26,072 nt of DNA, from positions 1-26,072 of the forward strand of contig JAYFPL010000189.1 in assembly GCA_034927775.1 (NCBI GenBank). Reading direction: 5' to 3'. This DNA is from IOR16 sp034927775. Lineage in GTDB: Bacteria > Bacillota > Clostridia > Peptostreptococcales > Anaerovoracaceae. Shown one piece after another: positions 7,520 to 15,552 of this stretch (position 1 is its first letter; each line of letters begins with the position of its first letter). A program made the position numbers and the translations under genes. A model generated the notes under the pieces. It was given only the letters and a program-made list of their open reading frames with translations, was not told where the DNA came from and searched no databases.

Positions 7520-8653
7520 ATGCATGTAAAAAAACAAAAACTAGGATTATATATCCACATACCATTTTGCTTAAAAAAGTGTAATTATTGTGACTTTCTT
7601 TCTTTTAGTGGATGTGATTTTGAAGAACAGACTCGTTATATTAAAGCAGTGGAAGAAGAATTAAAAGCATATAATTTAAAAGAAAGTGATTATCTAGTGG
7701 ATACCATTTTTATTGGTGGCGGTACACCTTCGCTACTTTCCGAAAGCTTAACAGAAATGCTTTTAGAATCTGTTTATTACTATCTTCTAGTAGATGAGAA
7801 TGCAGAAATTAGCATAGAATGTAATCCGAAAACTTTAAATGATAATAAATTAAACCTATATCATCAATTAGGAATCAATCGTTTGAGCATAGGATGTCAA
7901 TCCTTAGATGATTCAATTTTAAAGTTTATGGGGAGAATACATAGCTGCAATGATTTTTTGGAAACATTTCAAAAAGCACGAAGTTTTGACTTTGATAATA
8001 TAAATGTTGACTTAATTTTCGGTGTGCCCGGGCAGACATCACAAAAATTCCATCAGGATGTAGAAAAAATTTTAACGTTACAGCCGGAACATTTATCCTT
8101 TTATAGTTTACAGATTGAAGAAGGAACACCTTTCTATGAAAAATATAAGAAAGGAGAGTTTAATCAGGTTCCGGATGAGGAAGATCGTAAAATGTACCAT
8201 GGAACAATTGAACAATTAGCTAAAAATGGGTATGTTCACTATGAAATATCAAATGCTGCAAAAAAAGGCTATGAATGCCGTCATAACTTAAAGTATTGGT
8301 CTATGGCTGATTATCTGGGCGTAGGATTGGGCGCGCATTCTTATATACAAGGTGTCCGATTTAACAATACCAGAAATATGCAAGATTATTTAAGTGGAAA
8401 TTATGTAGAAGCATCTCATAAAAATACAAGAAAGGATTCGCTATCGGATTATTTGTTTACCGGGCTTCGTAAAATAGAGGGCATCGATTTATCGGAATTT
8501 GAAAAAAAATTTGGTCAGCCGATTGAAAGCCTTTACGGGGACATGATTCATACGTTTCAAGAAAAAGGTCTTTTAGAATTGTCAAAATCTCATCTTCGAT
8601 TTACTAAAAATGGATTGGATCTTAGCAATGCTGTATTGAGAGAACTGATTTAG
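7520..8653 (+). CDS. hemW: Radical SAM heme chaperone HemW (coproporphyrinogen III oxidase-like)
   Basis: A 377-residue radical SAM protein. The cluster motif CLKKCNYCDF gives Cys17, Cys21 and Cys24, followed two residues later by Phe rather than the extra Cys of true HemN, which is the usual HemW mark. GGGTPS (SAM binding), ECNPKTL and the NRLSIGCQS segment follow, and the C-terminal HemN-type domain is complete. HemW binds heme and is thought to deliver it to apo-proteins; genes of this family are often mislabelled as oxygen-independent coproporphyrinogen oxidase. GGGGGAGG precedes the ATG. The hemW stop codon overlaps the ribosome-binding site of glpK. In many Clostridia the next gene is hrcA; here hrcA is about 14.4 kb away. 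Confidence 0.94.
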   Translation: MHVKKQKLGLYIHIPFCLKKCNYCDFLSFSGCDFEEQTRYIKAVEEELKAYNLKESDYLVDTIFIGGGTPSLLSESLTEMLLESVYYYLLVDENAEISIECNPKTLNDNKLNLYHQLGINRLSIGCQSLDDSILKFMGRIHSCNDFLETFQKARSFDFDNINVDLIFGVPGQTSQKFHQDVEKILTLQPEHLSFYSLQIEEGTPFYEKYKKGEFNQVPDEEDRKMYHGTIEQLAKNGYVHYEISNAAKKGYECRHNLKYWSMADYLGVGLGAHSYIQGVRFNNTRNMQDYLSGNYVEASHKNTRKDSLSDYLFTGLRKIEGIDLSEFEKKFGQPIESLYGDMIHTFQEKGLLELSKSHLRFTKNGLDLSNAVLRELI

Positions 8654-8662
8654 GAGGGAAAT

Positions 8663-10171
8663 ATGCAAAATAAGATGGGGAAATATATAATGGCTTTGGA
8701 TCAGGGGACAACCAGCTCTCGTTGCATTCTGTTTAACCGCAAGGGTGAGATGGTTACATCTGCACAAAAAGAGTTTCGTCAATATTATCCAAAGCAAGGT
8801 TGGGTTGAGCATGATGCAATGGAAATATGGTCGACGCAAATCGGAGTGGCACAGGAAGCGATGTATAAAATTCAAGCAACCCATGAGGATATAGCGGCCG
8901 TCGGTATTACAAACCAAAGAGAGACTACCGTTGTATGGGATAAGAACACGGGGTTGCCAATTCATCCCGCATTGGTTTGGCAGTGCCGAAGAACGGCTGA
9001 ATATTGTGATTTACTGAAGGAACAAGGGTTAACGGAATTTTTTCATAAAAAAACAGGCCTTTTAATTGATGCATATTTTTCTGCCACAAAATTGAAATGG
9101 ATTATAGATCACGTTGAAGGTGCACGGGAAAAAGCGGAAAAAGGAGATTTGCTTTTTGGAACCATAGATACCTGGTTGATCTGGAATTTATCGAAGGGGA
9201 AGGTGCATGTAACCGATTATTCCAATGCGGCAAGGACGATGCTCTTTAATATTCAAACGCTGGAATGGGATGAAGAGATTCTATCCTACTTTAATATTCC
9301 GAAAGGAATGCTTCCGGAGGTGAAGCCATCAAGCTGTGTATATGGATACACAGATTCTACTGTCTTTGGAGGGGGAATTCCGATTTCCGGTGCTGCCGGG
9401 GATCAGCAAGCTGCTTTGTTTGGGCAAACGTGTTTTTTGGAAGGTATGGCAAAAAATACGTATGGAACAGGCTGTTTTCTATTGATGAATACTGGGAAAC
9501 GACCAGTTTATTCAAAAAATGGATTATTAACTACCATTGCCTGGGGAATGGACGGAAAAGTAGAATATGCATTGGAAGGTTCCATTTTTATAGCAGGAGC
9601 TGCAATCCAATGGCTTAGAGATGAATGTAAGCTTTTAGAATCCTCAGCAGAATCAGAGGAAATGGCTAGAAAAGCAGAAAATACTAATGGAGTGTATCTT
9701 GTACCTGCTTTTGTTGGACTAGGTGCGCCTTATTGGAACCCGTATGCAAGAGGTATGCTGGTAGGTTTAACCAGAGGAGCAAATCGAGAGCACATTGTAC
9801 GCGCAACGCTTGAGTCAATCGCCTATCAAACTCAAGAGGTATTGCAGTTGATGGTTGAGGATTCCGGTGTAAATTTAAAGACCTTAAAGGTAGACGGTGG
9901 AGCTTGTGCAAATAATTTTTTAATGCAGTTTCAAGCAGATATCACGAATTGTCCGGTGGAACGGCCGACTTGTATTGAAACCACAGCATTAGGGGCGGCT
10001 TACTTGGCTGGCTTGGCTGTTGGATATTGGAAGGACAAAGAAGAAATTAAGGATAATTGGAAGCGAGAAAGACGTTTTGAAGCCTCTATGACAAACGAGA
10101 TGAGGGTTCAGCTTTTAAAAGGTTGGAAACGTGCTGTTTCCGCTGCTTTGGCTTGGGCGGAGGACGAATAG
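8663..10171 (+). CDS. glpK: Glycerol kinase
   Basis: A 502-residue FGGY-family kinase of standard length that converts glycerol and ATP to sn-glycerol 3-phosphate in the cytoplasm. Family marks: MALDQGTTSSRCILF at the N-terminus, TNQRET, GAAGDQQAALFGQ, the phosphate-binding KNTYGTGCFLL, FVGLGAPYWNPYARG, and VDGGACANNFLMQ near the C-terminus. In the regulatory loop the sequence reads TDSTVFGGGIPISG. It lacks the YHF histidine that HPr phosphorylates in many Firmicute enzymes, and it also lacks the Gly/Arg residues that form the fructose-bisphosphate site of the E. coli enzyme. AGGAGG overlaps the hemW stop, nine bases before the ATG, implying coupling with hemW. No glpF or glpD is adjacent. 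Confidence 0.97.
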   Translation: MQNKMGKYIMALDQGTTSSRCILFNRKGEMVTSAQKEFRQYYPKQGWVEHDAMEIWSTQIGVAQEAMYKIQATHEDIAAVGITNQRETTVVWDKNTGLPIHPALVWQCRRTAEYCDLLKEQGLTEFFHKKTGLLIDAYFSATKLKWIIDHVEGAREKAEKGDLLFGTIDTWLIWNLSKGKVHVTDYSNAARTMLFNIQTLEWDEEILSYFNIPKGMLPEVKPSSCVYGYTDSTVFGGGIPISGAAGDQQAALFGQTCFLEGMAKNTYGTGCFLLMNTGKRPVYSKNGLLTTIAWGMDGKVEYALEGSIFIAGAAIQWLRDECKLLESSAESEEMARKAENTNGVYLVPAFVGLGAPYWNPYARGMLVGLTRGANREHIVRATLESIAYQTQEVLQLMVEDSGVNLKTLKVDGGACANNFLMQFQADITNCPVERPTCIETTALGAAYLAGLAVGYWKDKEEIKDNWKRERRFEASMTNEMRVQLLKGWKRAVSAALAWAEDE

Positions 10172-10216
10172 GTATTTTAATCGAATCATTTTGAACGATT
10201 AGGAAGGAGATTTAAA

Positions 10217-10630
10217 ATGAAGCAGTATTTAGAATTACTAAAAACAACCCCTTTATTCTTTGGAATCAGGGAGACAAAAGATTTGGAGTGGGTCTTAAAA
10301 TGTGTAGATGGAAATGTAAAGACATATCGTGCAGGTGAGACTATCATCGAAGAAGGTGAAGATTTGTATTTTGTAGGCATGGTCGTTTCGGGTATTGCAC
10401 AGAGTATGAATGGTGAAAAGAATACATTGACGGATGTAGGAGAATTGTTCGATTTTTGTTTTGAAGAGGGAAAATCCATTCAGGCAGAGGCTAAAATTAC
10501 TGCCAAAACAGATTGTGCCATTCTTTGGATGCGTTGGATTCGATTAAAAAAAATATGTAATTTTGAATGCGAATTCCATAAAAAATTGATTGAAAATCTG
10601 GAAAAATTAATGAAATGCAATAACAAATAA
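10217..10630 (+). CDS. Crp/Fnr-type effector (cyclic nucleotide-binding fold) domain protein without DNA-binding domain
   Basis: A 137-residue protein that resembles only the N-terminal half of clostridial Crp/Fnr regulators. TTPLFFGIRETKDLEWVL (residues 10-27) is the opening helix, YRAGETIIEEGEDLYFVGMVVSG (36-58) the first beta-barrel strands, and CNFECEFHKKLIENLEKLM (114-132) matches the cysteine-containing start of the dimerisation helix. It stops at NNK where full-length members (about 220 residues) continue into a winged helix. Only 72 bases separate its stop from the next gene, so no displaced helix-turn-helix exists. The middle of the barrel also looks shortened. It has a good AAGGAG ribosome-binding site. 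It may be a degraded regulator or a stand-alone sensor that dimerises with other Crp-like proteins; the function is unknown. Confidence 0.7.
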   Translation: MKQYLELLKTTPLFFGIRETKDLEWVLKCVDGNVKTYRAGETIIEEGEDLYFVGMVVSGIAQSMNGEKNTLTDVGELFDFCFEEGKSIQAEAKITAKTDCAILWMRWIRLKKICNFECEFHKKLIENLEKLMKCNNK

Positions 10631-10702
10631 AAGATTAAAATATTATTATATAGGATTTGAGATTTTAAATGCAATAATCAATAAAGGGGAGAAATCATTT
10701 CT

Positions 10703-11617
10703 ATGGATTCGAACAAAGAAAAAATAAGGTTCGAGCAAAAAGCATTAAGAGTTTCGATGTGGGGAGCGATTCTCTTTGTTATTTTAGAATTCTTTATGGC
10801 GTTAATTACACATTCACAAGCCGTATTAATGGATTCTGCCTATGATGCGGCAGAACTGGTAACCATTGTGATTTCTTTAAGGCTGGTACCGTTATTATAT
10901 AAACCAATGACTGAAAAAAGACCTTTCGGTTATGCGCAGGTCGAAACGTGGTTTCTTGTGATTAAAGGATTTATGCTTGTTGCCATTACCGTTGGACTTG
11001 TAGTTAATAACATACAAATAATGCTACAAGGAGGACGTGATGTTGATTTTACCTTAGTTGCTTATTTTGAATTGTTTGCCGCTGTATTAGGAATTCTGAT
11101 TGTAATTTGGCTAAGACGAATGAATCACGGTTTGGAATCCCCGATGGTATTAGTAGAAATCAACGGATGGTGGATTGATACAATTGCAAGTATTGGTATG
11201 GCGTGCGCTTTTTTCCTCCCAGCAATTTTTCATTGGAAAGCAATACAAACAATGACTCCGTACTTGGATCAAATTGTAGCAATTGTTTTAACCTTTTTTA
11301 TTTTGCCAACTCCGATTCGTTTGGTGGTAACTGGGATGAACGATTTATTTTTGATGGCTCCTGAACAAGAGGTGGTCGATCAAATTAAAAAAATTTCGGA
11401 TGATATTTTACAAAAACACTCATTCGGAGAACAGATATCGCTTGTAACTTATGATATTATGCGAATGGGGAGGCGATTTTGGATATCTATTTATGTAACA
11501 CCAAAAAAAGATACCATAAGTATTTCTAAATGGTCGTCGATTCAATTGGAAATTGAGCTTGCATTGATGAACGAATTTAATGATGTATATGTTGAACTAT
11601 TACCCGAAATTGAATAA
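10703..11617 (+). CDS. Cation diffusion facilitator (CDF) family transporter, divergent
   Basis: A 304-residue membrane protein with about six hydrophobic segments between residues 18 and 210 and a soluble C-terminal domain of about 85 residues. This is the CDF layout for metal/proton exchange across the cytoplasmic membrane. TM2 has the metal pair Asp44-x3-Asp48 (VLMDSAYDAAE), and the FGYAQVETW loop (75-83) matches the family's FGHGKAE segment. In TM5 the usual His-x3-Asp is Gly155-x3-Asp159 (NGWWIDTIASIG), so one transport-site ligand is missing. The metal is not predictable and transport competence is uncertain. A ribosome-binding site (AAAGGGGAG) lies about 12 bases upstream. nagB begins 15 bases after the stop, so transcription may continue. 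Confidence 0.85.
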   Translation: MDSNKEKIRFEQKALRVSMWGAILFVILEFFMALITHSQAVLMDSAYDAAELVTIVISLRLVPLLYKPMTEKRPFGYAQVETWFLVIKGFMLVAITVGLVVNNIQIMLQGGRDVDFTLVAYFELFAAVLGILIVIWLRRMNHGLESPMVLVEINGWWIDTIASIGMACAFFLPAIFHWKAIQTMTPYLDQIVAIVLTFFILPTPIRLVVTGMNDLFLMAPEQEVVDQIKKISDDILQKHSFGEQISLVTYDIMRMGRRFWISIYVTPKKDTISISKWSSIQLEIELALMNEFNDVYVELLPEIE

Positions 11618-11632
11618 GTAAAGGAGTATGCC

Positions 11633-12364
11633 ATGCGAATTATTAAAGCAAAAGATTATGTAGATATGAGCCGTAAAGCAGCCAACGTTATTTCTGCTCA
11701 AGTGATTTTAAAAAACAATGCGGTCTTGGGTTTGGCAACCGGCTCCACTGTATTAGGTACATATGATCAGTTGGTAGAATGGTACCAAAAAGGAGACATT
11801 GATTTTTCTTGCACGAGAACAGTAAATTTGGACGAGTATATTGGATTATCCGAGAAGAATGAACAAAGCTACCGTCATTATATGGAAGTTAATTTTTTTC
11901 ATAAAATTAATATATTATCAAGCAATACACATTTGCCGAATGGAATGGCAAAAAATTTGGACGAAGAGTGCAAACGTTATGATAGTCTGATTGAGTCATT
12001 AGGGGGCATTGATTTGCAGCTTTTAGGACTTGGACATAATGGACACATTGGTTTTAATGAACCAAATGAAGCATTCGAAAAATTAACCCATTGTGTAGAA
12101 TTAAAGGAAAGTACGATAAACGCCAATACCCGTTTTTTTGAAGACGAGACCTCCGTACCAAGAAGAACTCTTACAATGGGAATAAAAAGCATCATGCAGG
12201 CAAAGCGTATTTTGCTATGTGTAAGCGGAGGGAAAAAAGCTGCCGTTTTACATCAAGTTCTTACGGGGCCTGTGACACCGGCCGTGCCCGGTTCGATTTT
12301 ACAAATGCATCCGAATTTAACCGTGGTTGCAGATGAAGAAGCATTGAACTGGTATCGAGGCTGA
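11633..12364 (+). CDS. nagB: Glucosamine-6-phosphate deaminase
   Basis: A 243-residue enzyme that converts glucosamine 6-phosphate to fructose 6-phosphate and ammonia, the entry of amino sugars into glycolysis. Marks: the phosphate loop LGLATGSTVLGTY (32-44), NLDEYIGL with catalytic Asp67, and LGLGHNGHIGFNEP (131-144) with His138 and Glu143. The short form without the E. coli allosteric C-terminal extension is typical of Firmicutes. AAGGAG lies before the ATG; an earlier ATG at 11628 is out of frame. It lies 15 bases after the CDF gene and 22 bases before nagA, forming a nagB-nagA pair. Confidence 0.96.
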   Translation: MRIIKAKDYVDMSRKAANVISAQVILKNNAVLGLATGSTVLGTYDQLVEWYQKGDIDFSCTRTVNLDEYIGLSEKNEQSYRHYMEVNFFHKINILSSNTHLPNGMAKNLDEECKRYDSLIESLGGIDLQLLGLGHNGHIGFNEPNEAFEKLTHCVELKESTINANTRFFEDETSVPRRTLTMGIKSIMQAKRILLCVSGGKKAAVLHQVLTGPVTPAVPGSILQMHPNLTVVADEEALNWYRG

Positions 12365-12386
12365 GAAAGCAGGAGGGAAATAGAAA

Positions 12387-13517
12387 TTGAAAATTATTAA
12401 TGGGGTTGTATACAAAGAAGACTTTTGCTTTCATAAAGAAGAGGTGCATGTAGAAAACGGATTCTTTACTGAAAATACAAAGGATGACATTATTTTAGAT
12501 GTCAATGGCTGTTACGTTTTGCCGGGGTTTATTGATATCCATTTACATGGAAATTCCGGATATGATTTTTCAAAAGGTGAGAAAGAAGGACTTGATCACA
12601 TTGCGGATTATTTAGCAGTACATGGAATTACTTCCTTTGCGATCGCTTCTATGACACAACCTTATGCGACGTTGAAAACAGCTTATGAAAATGCAGCGCA
12701 ATTTAAAAATAATGCAAGAAAGGATACAGCTCAGCTTTTGGGAATCAATATGGAAGGTCCTTTTTTTTCCTCGGAGAAAAAAGGGGCACAATCTGAAAAG
12801 GATTTACAGCTTCCCGATATTGAGATGGTGAAGAGTTTAAATGAAGCGGCAAATGGGTTAATTCGAATTGTTTGCGTTGCACCGGAGCTTCCTAAAGCAA
12901 TGCATTTTATTCAAGCAGTTAGCCAATTCTGTACCGTGTCGGTGGCCCATACAGCGGCAAATTATAATGTTGCAAAAGAAGCGTTTGAAAAAGGTGCAAC
13001 ACAAGTAACGCATCTCTATAATGGAATGCTTCCGTTGTTACATCGGCAGCCCGGAGTTATAGGAGCAGCGATTGAAAATTCGAACGTAAAGGCGGAATTG
13101 ATTTGTGATGGCATTCACGTTCATGAAAGTGCAGTCCGTGCAGCTTTTCGAATGTTTGGTGCAGAGCGGATCGTATTAATCAGTGACAGCTTGTGCGTTT
13201 GCGGAGGTGAAAATAAGCAGTATGAATTTGGAGGACACTTTATTTCTGTAAAGAACGGAGTTGCCGTTTTGGAAGATGGAATTACCTTTGCAGGATCAAC
13301 AACGGATTTGTTTTCTTGTGTAAAGAAGGCAATTGCATTTGGGATACAACCGGAAGATGCCATTCGTGCAGCTACCTGGAATCCAGCGGAAGCAGTTGGA
13401 GCAATAAAAACGGTAGGAAGTATCAAAAATGGAAAGAATGCAGATTTTTTAATTTGTAATAAGGACTTTTCATTAAAGGCTACTTACATAGGTGGAAATC
13501 TTGTAAAAAAATGGTGA
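12387..13517 (+). CDS. nagA: N-acetylglucosamine-6-phosphate deacetylase (TTG start)
   Basis: A 376-residue amidohydrolase-superfamily enzyme that removes acetate from N-acetylglucosamine 6-phosphate to feed NagB. Marks: GFIDIHLHGNSGYDF (the metal-site HxH region), NMEGPFFSSEKKGAQ with the metal-binding Glu, VAHTAANYN and THLYNGM with metal or substrate histidines, and LISDSL with the catalytic Asp. The start is TTG at 12387: AGGAGGG (12371-12377) lies nine bases upstream and the protein then begins MKIINGVVYKEDF as expected. The nearby ATG at 12400 is out of frame. It directly follows nagB. A promoter for the next operon overlaps its last codons. Confidence 0.95.
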   Translation: MKIINGVVYKEDFCFHKEEVHVENGFFTENTKDDIILDVNGCYVLPGFIDIHLHGNSGYDFSKGEKEGLDHIADYLAVHGITSFAIASMTQPYATLKTAYENAAQFKNNARKDTAQLLGINMEGPFFSSEKKGAQSEKDLQLPDIEMVKSLNEAANGLIRIVCVAPELPKAMHFIQAVSQFCTVSVAHTAANYNVAKEAFEKGATQVTHLYNGMLPLLHRQPGVIGAAIENSNVKAELICDGIHVHESAVRAAFRMFGAERIVLISDSLCVCGGENKQYEFGGHFISVKNGVAVLEDGITFAGSTTDLFSCVKKAIAFGIQPEDAIRAATWNPAEAVGAIKTVGSIKNGKNADFLICNKDFSLKATYIGGNLVKKW

Positions 13518-13529
13518 TTATGGTACAAT
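13501..13529 (+). promoter_or_regulatory. Sigma-A promoter for the sugar-catabolic cluster
   Basis: TTGTAA (13501-13506, inside the end of nagA) and TACAAT (13524-13529) are 17 bases apart. The predicted start is near 13536, about 20 bases before the ribosome-binding site of the first TIM-barrel gene. No match to a catabolite-responsive (cre) element was seen around it. Confidence 0.55.
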
Positions 13530-13570
13530 GTCGTTGTTTTTAATGGGATAAAGACAAGGAGGAAATGAAC

Positions 13571-14383
13571 ATGAAGCGTATTATTGGTGTGAACTCGAAC
13601 TGCTATCATGGTTATTCGATTGAGGAAGCCATTGAAGGAATTCAAAAAGCTGGATTTCATTATATTGAATTAACGGCTACAAAAGGATGGACGGAGCATG
13701 TATTTCCGAATATGAGCTTTGAATATTTGAATACCGTTAAGGATAAGCTGCAAAACGCGGGATTAATTCCTTTTGCTATGAGTGGTCATTGCAATTTGAT
13801 GGATAAAAACCGAATTGGAGATTTTATTTCTAATATTCGTTTGGCAGCTTTTTTTGGATGTGATTATATCGTATCCTCCATTGGTGAAGCGCATTTAGAG
13901 GATAAGTCGGTAATCGGAAATGAGGCGGTTGCAAAACAGATTAAGGAGTTGATTCCTTATTTAAGAGAATATAGCTTGAAGCTGGTTTTAGAGGTGCATG
14001 GAGATCATGGAACCGGAATGATATTAAAAGAAATTGTCGATCAGGTGGATTCTGAATTTGTGGGAATCAATTATGATACTGCTAATGCTATTTTTTATGG
14101 TGATGTTGATATGGAAAAGGATCTTGCTGGATGTATGGATCAGATTGCATTTATGCATTTAAAGGATAAGGCAGGAGAAAAAAAAGAATGGGATTTTCCG
14201 GCGCTCGGAAAAGGATATGTAGATTTTCCTATGGTATTTAAGCAATTAGAAAAGGCAGAGAATGATTGTCCATTTAGTATAGAAATTGAATTTACCGCAG
14301 AAGGACCAAAGAATTTGGACGAAATCAATCAAGCGGTAAAAGACTCTTATGAGTATTTAACAGCGCTTGGATTTGAACTGTAA
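13571..14383 (+). CDS. Sugar phosphate isomerase/epimerase-like TIM-barrel protein (AP_endonuc_2 / xylose isomerase-like), first of two
   Basis: A 270-residue TIM barrel of the xylose isomerase-like superfamily. The expected divalent-metal ligands are seen as Glu141 (LEVHGDH), Asp169 (NYDTAN), His196 (FMHLKDKAG) and Glu238 or Glu240 (IEIEFTAEG). Relatives isomerise or epimerise sugars (IolE/IolI, tagatose epimerase, hydroxypyruvate isomerase), and some catalyse elimination on 3-keto-sugars. The start at 13571 is chosen over the in-frame ATG at 13565 because the AAGGAGG site ends at 13562, leaving 8 bases to the later ATG but only 2 to the earlier one. It begins the eight-gene cluster behind its own promoter and is followed 12 bases later by the first oxidoreductase. 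The exact reaction is unknown. Confidence 0.88.
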   Translation: MKRIIGVNSNCYHGYSIEEAIEGIQKAGFHYIELTATKGWTEHVFPNMSFEYLNTVKDKLQNAGLIPFAMSGHCNLMDKNRIGDFISNIRLAAFFGCDYIVSSIGEAHLEDKSVIGNEAVAKQIKELIPYLREYSLKLVLEVHGDHGTGMILKEIVDQVDSEFVGINYDTANAIFYGDVDMEKDLAGCMDQIAFMHLKDKAGEKKEWDFPALGKGYVDFPMVFKQLEKAENDCPFSIEIEFTAEGPKNLDEINQAVKDSYEYLTALGFEL

Positions 14384-14395
14384 GGAGAGATTGCA

Positions 14396-15541
14396 ATGAA
14401 AAAAATGAGAGTGGGTATTATCGGCATTGGATTCATCGGAGTGGCTCACATTGAGGCCTTGCGAAGATTGGGATATGTAGATGTCGTTGCAATTGCAACG
14501 ACATCACACGCACAGGAAAAAGCGGATCGTTTGTATGTACCGAAAGGGTACGAGAATTATAAAGAAATGATTGACAACGAAAAATTGGATTGTGTACATA
14601 TTTGTACGCCAAACAGTATGCATTATGAAATGGCAATGTATGCAATGGAAAAAGGCGTACATATCATCTGTGAAAAACCAATGACAGTTACTTTGCAGCA
14701 AGCAAAAGAATTGAGAGATTATGCAAAAGAAAAAGGTTTAATTGGTGCTGTTAACTTTACATTGCGTATGTATCCGCAGGTAGTTCAGATGCGTGAGATG
14801 GTAAAAAACGGGGAAGTAGGAAGTATCTTTTCTGTTCATGGTGTATATCTTCAGGATTGGCTATTTTTTGATACAGACTGGAGCTGGCGCTTAGAGCCGG
14901 AATTGTCCGGAGATACAAGAGCTATGTCAGACATCGGATCCCATTGGATTGATATGGTAGAAACTATTATTGGGCAAAAAGCGACCGAAGTTTTTGCAGA
15001 TTTTGAGACGTTCCATAAAATAAGAAAAAAACCTCTGAAGGAAGTGGAAACGTATTCCGGTATGGCACTTCGTCCGGAAGATTATGAAGAGAGAGAAATT
15101 AACACAGAGGATTACTGTTCATTGCTCTTTCACTTTGATGGGGGTGCAAAAGCGGCTGTTACCATTAGTCAGGTTTATGCAGGTCGAAAAAATCAACAGA
15201 TAATATCCATTTCGGGAAGTAAGTGTTCCTTGCATTGGGACAGTGAAGATTCCAATGAACTATGGATTGGAAGAAGAGATTCTTTTAATCAAAAGGCAGC
15301 AAAGGATCCATCCATTCTTTCAGAGGAAACAAAAAAGGTCATTAGTTATCCGGGCGGCCATGTTGAAGGGTATCCGGATACCTTTAAACAAAATTTCCAT
15401 AAGGTTTATACTGCAATTCATGAAGGGAAAAATGTTCAGGGGGATTTTGCAACCTTTGAGGATGGATATCGTGAAATGTTGATCAATGAAAAAGTGTTTG
15501 AAAGTGCAAAAACTCGTCAGTGGGTGAGCGTGCAAGAGTAG
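14396..15541 (+). CDS. Gfo/Idh/MocA family NAD(P)-dependent oxidoreductase, first of two
   Basis: A 381-residue sugar dehydrogenase-type protein. The N-terminal Rossmann fold has G-x-G-x2-G at residues 10-15 (GIGFIG), the CEKPMT motif places the catalytic lysine at Lys94, and the C-terminal domain carries SDIGSHWID with Asp179 and His183, the proton-relay pair of the family. Members oxidise or reduce hydroxyls of cyclic sugars and inositols with NAD(P); known cases include inositol 2-dehydrogenase and glycoside 3-dehydrogenases. It is longer than the second copy by about 55 residues, through an insertion around 185-235. No secretion signal is seen. AAGGAGAG precedes the ATG. It is tightly packed between the two TIM-barrel genes, arguing that they act on one substrate. 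Confidence 0.92.
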   Translation: MKKMRVGIIGIGFIGVAHIEALRRLGYVDVVAIATTSHAQEKADRLYVPKGYENYKEMIDNEKLDCVHICTPNSMHYEMAMYAMEKGVHIICEKPMTVTLQQAKELRDYAKEKGLIGAVNFTLRMYPQVVQMREMVKNGEVGSIFSVHGVYLQDWLFFDTDWSWRLEPELSGDTRAMSDIGSHWIDMVETIIGQKATEVFADFETFHKIRKKPLKEVETYSGMALRPEDYEEREINTEDYCSLLFHFDGGAKAAVTISQVYAGRKNQQIISISGSKCSLHWDSEDSNELWIGRRDSFNQKAAKDPSILSEETKKVISYPGGHVEGYPDTFKQNFHKVYTAIHEGKNVQGDFATFEDGYREMLINEKVFESAKTRQWVSVQE

Positions 15542-15552
15542 GAGGCAGGAGT

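Noticed and set aside
8582..8965. Minus-strand open frame of 127 codons across the hemW-glpK junction
   Set aside because: It lies opposite two strongly conserved genes and has an amino-acid composition typical of an antisense shadow.
10178..10201. Inverted repeat TAATCG/CGATTA between glpK and the Crp-like gene
   Set aside because: Arms of six bases around a 12-base loop with no T-run or promoter context; too weak to call a terminator or operator.
10635..10668. AT-only inverted repeat TTAAAAT/ATTTTAA before the CDF gene
   Set aside because: Very low stability and expected by chance in AT-rich intergenic DNA; no clear promoter could be paired with it.
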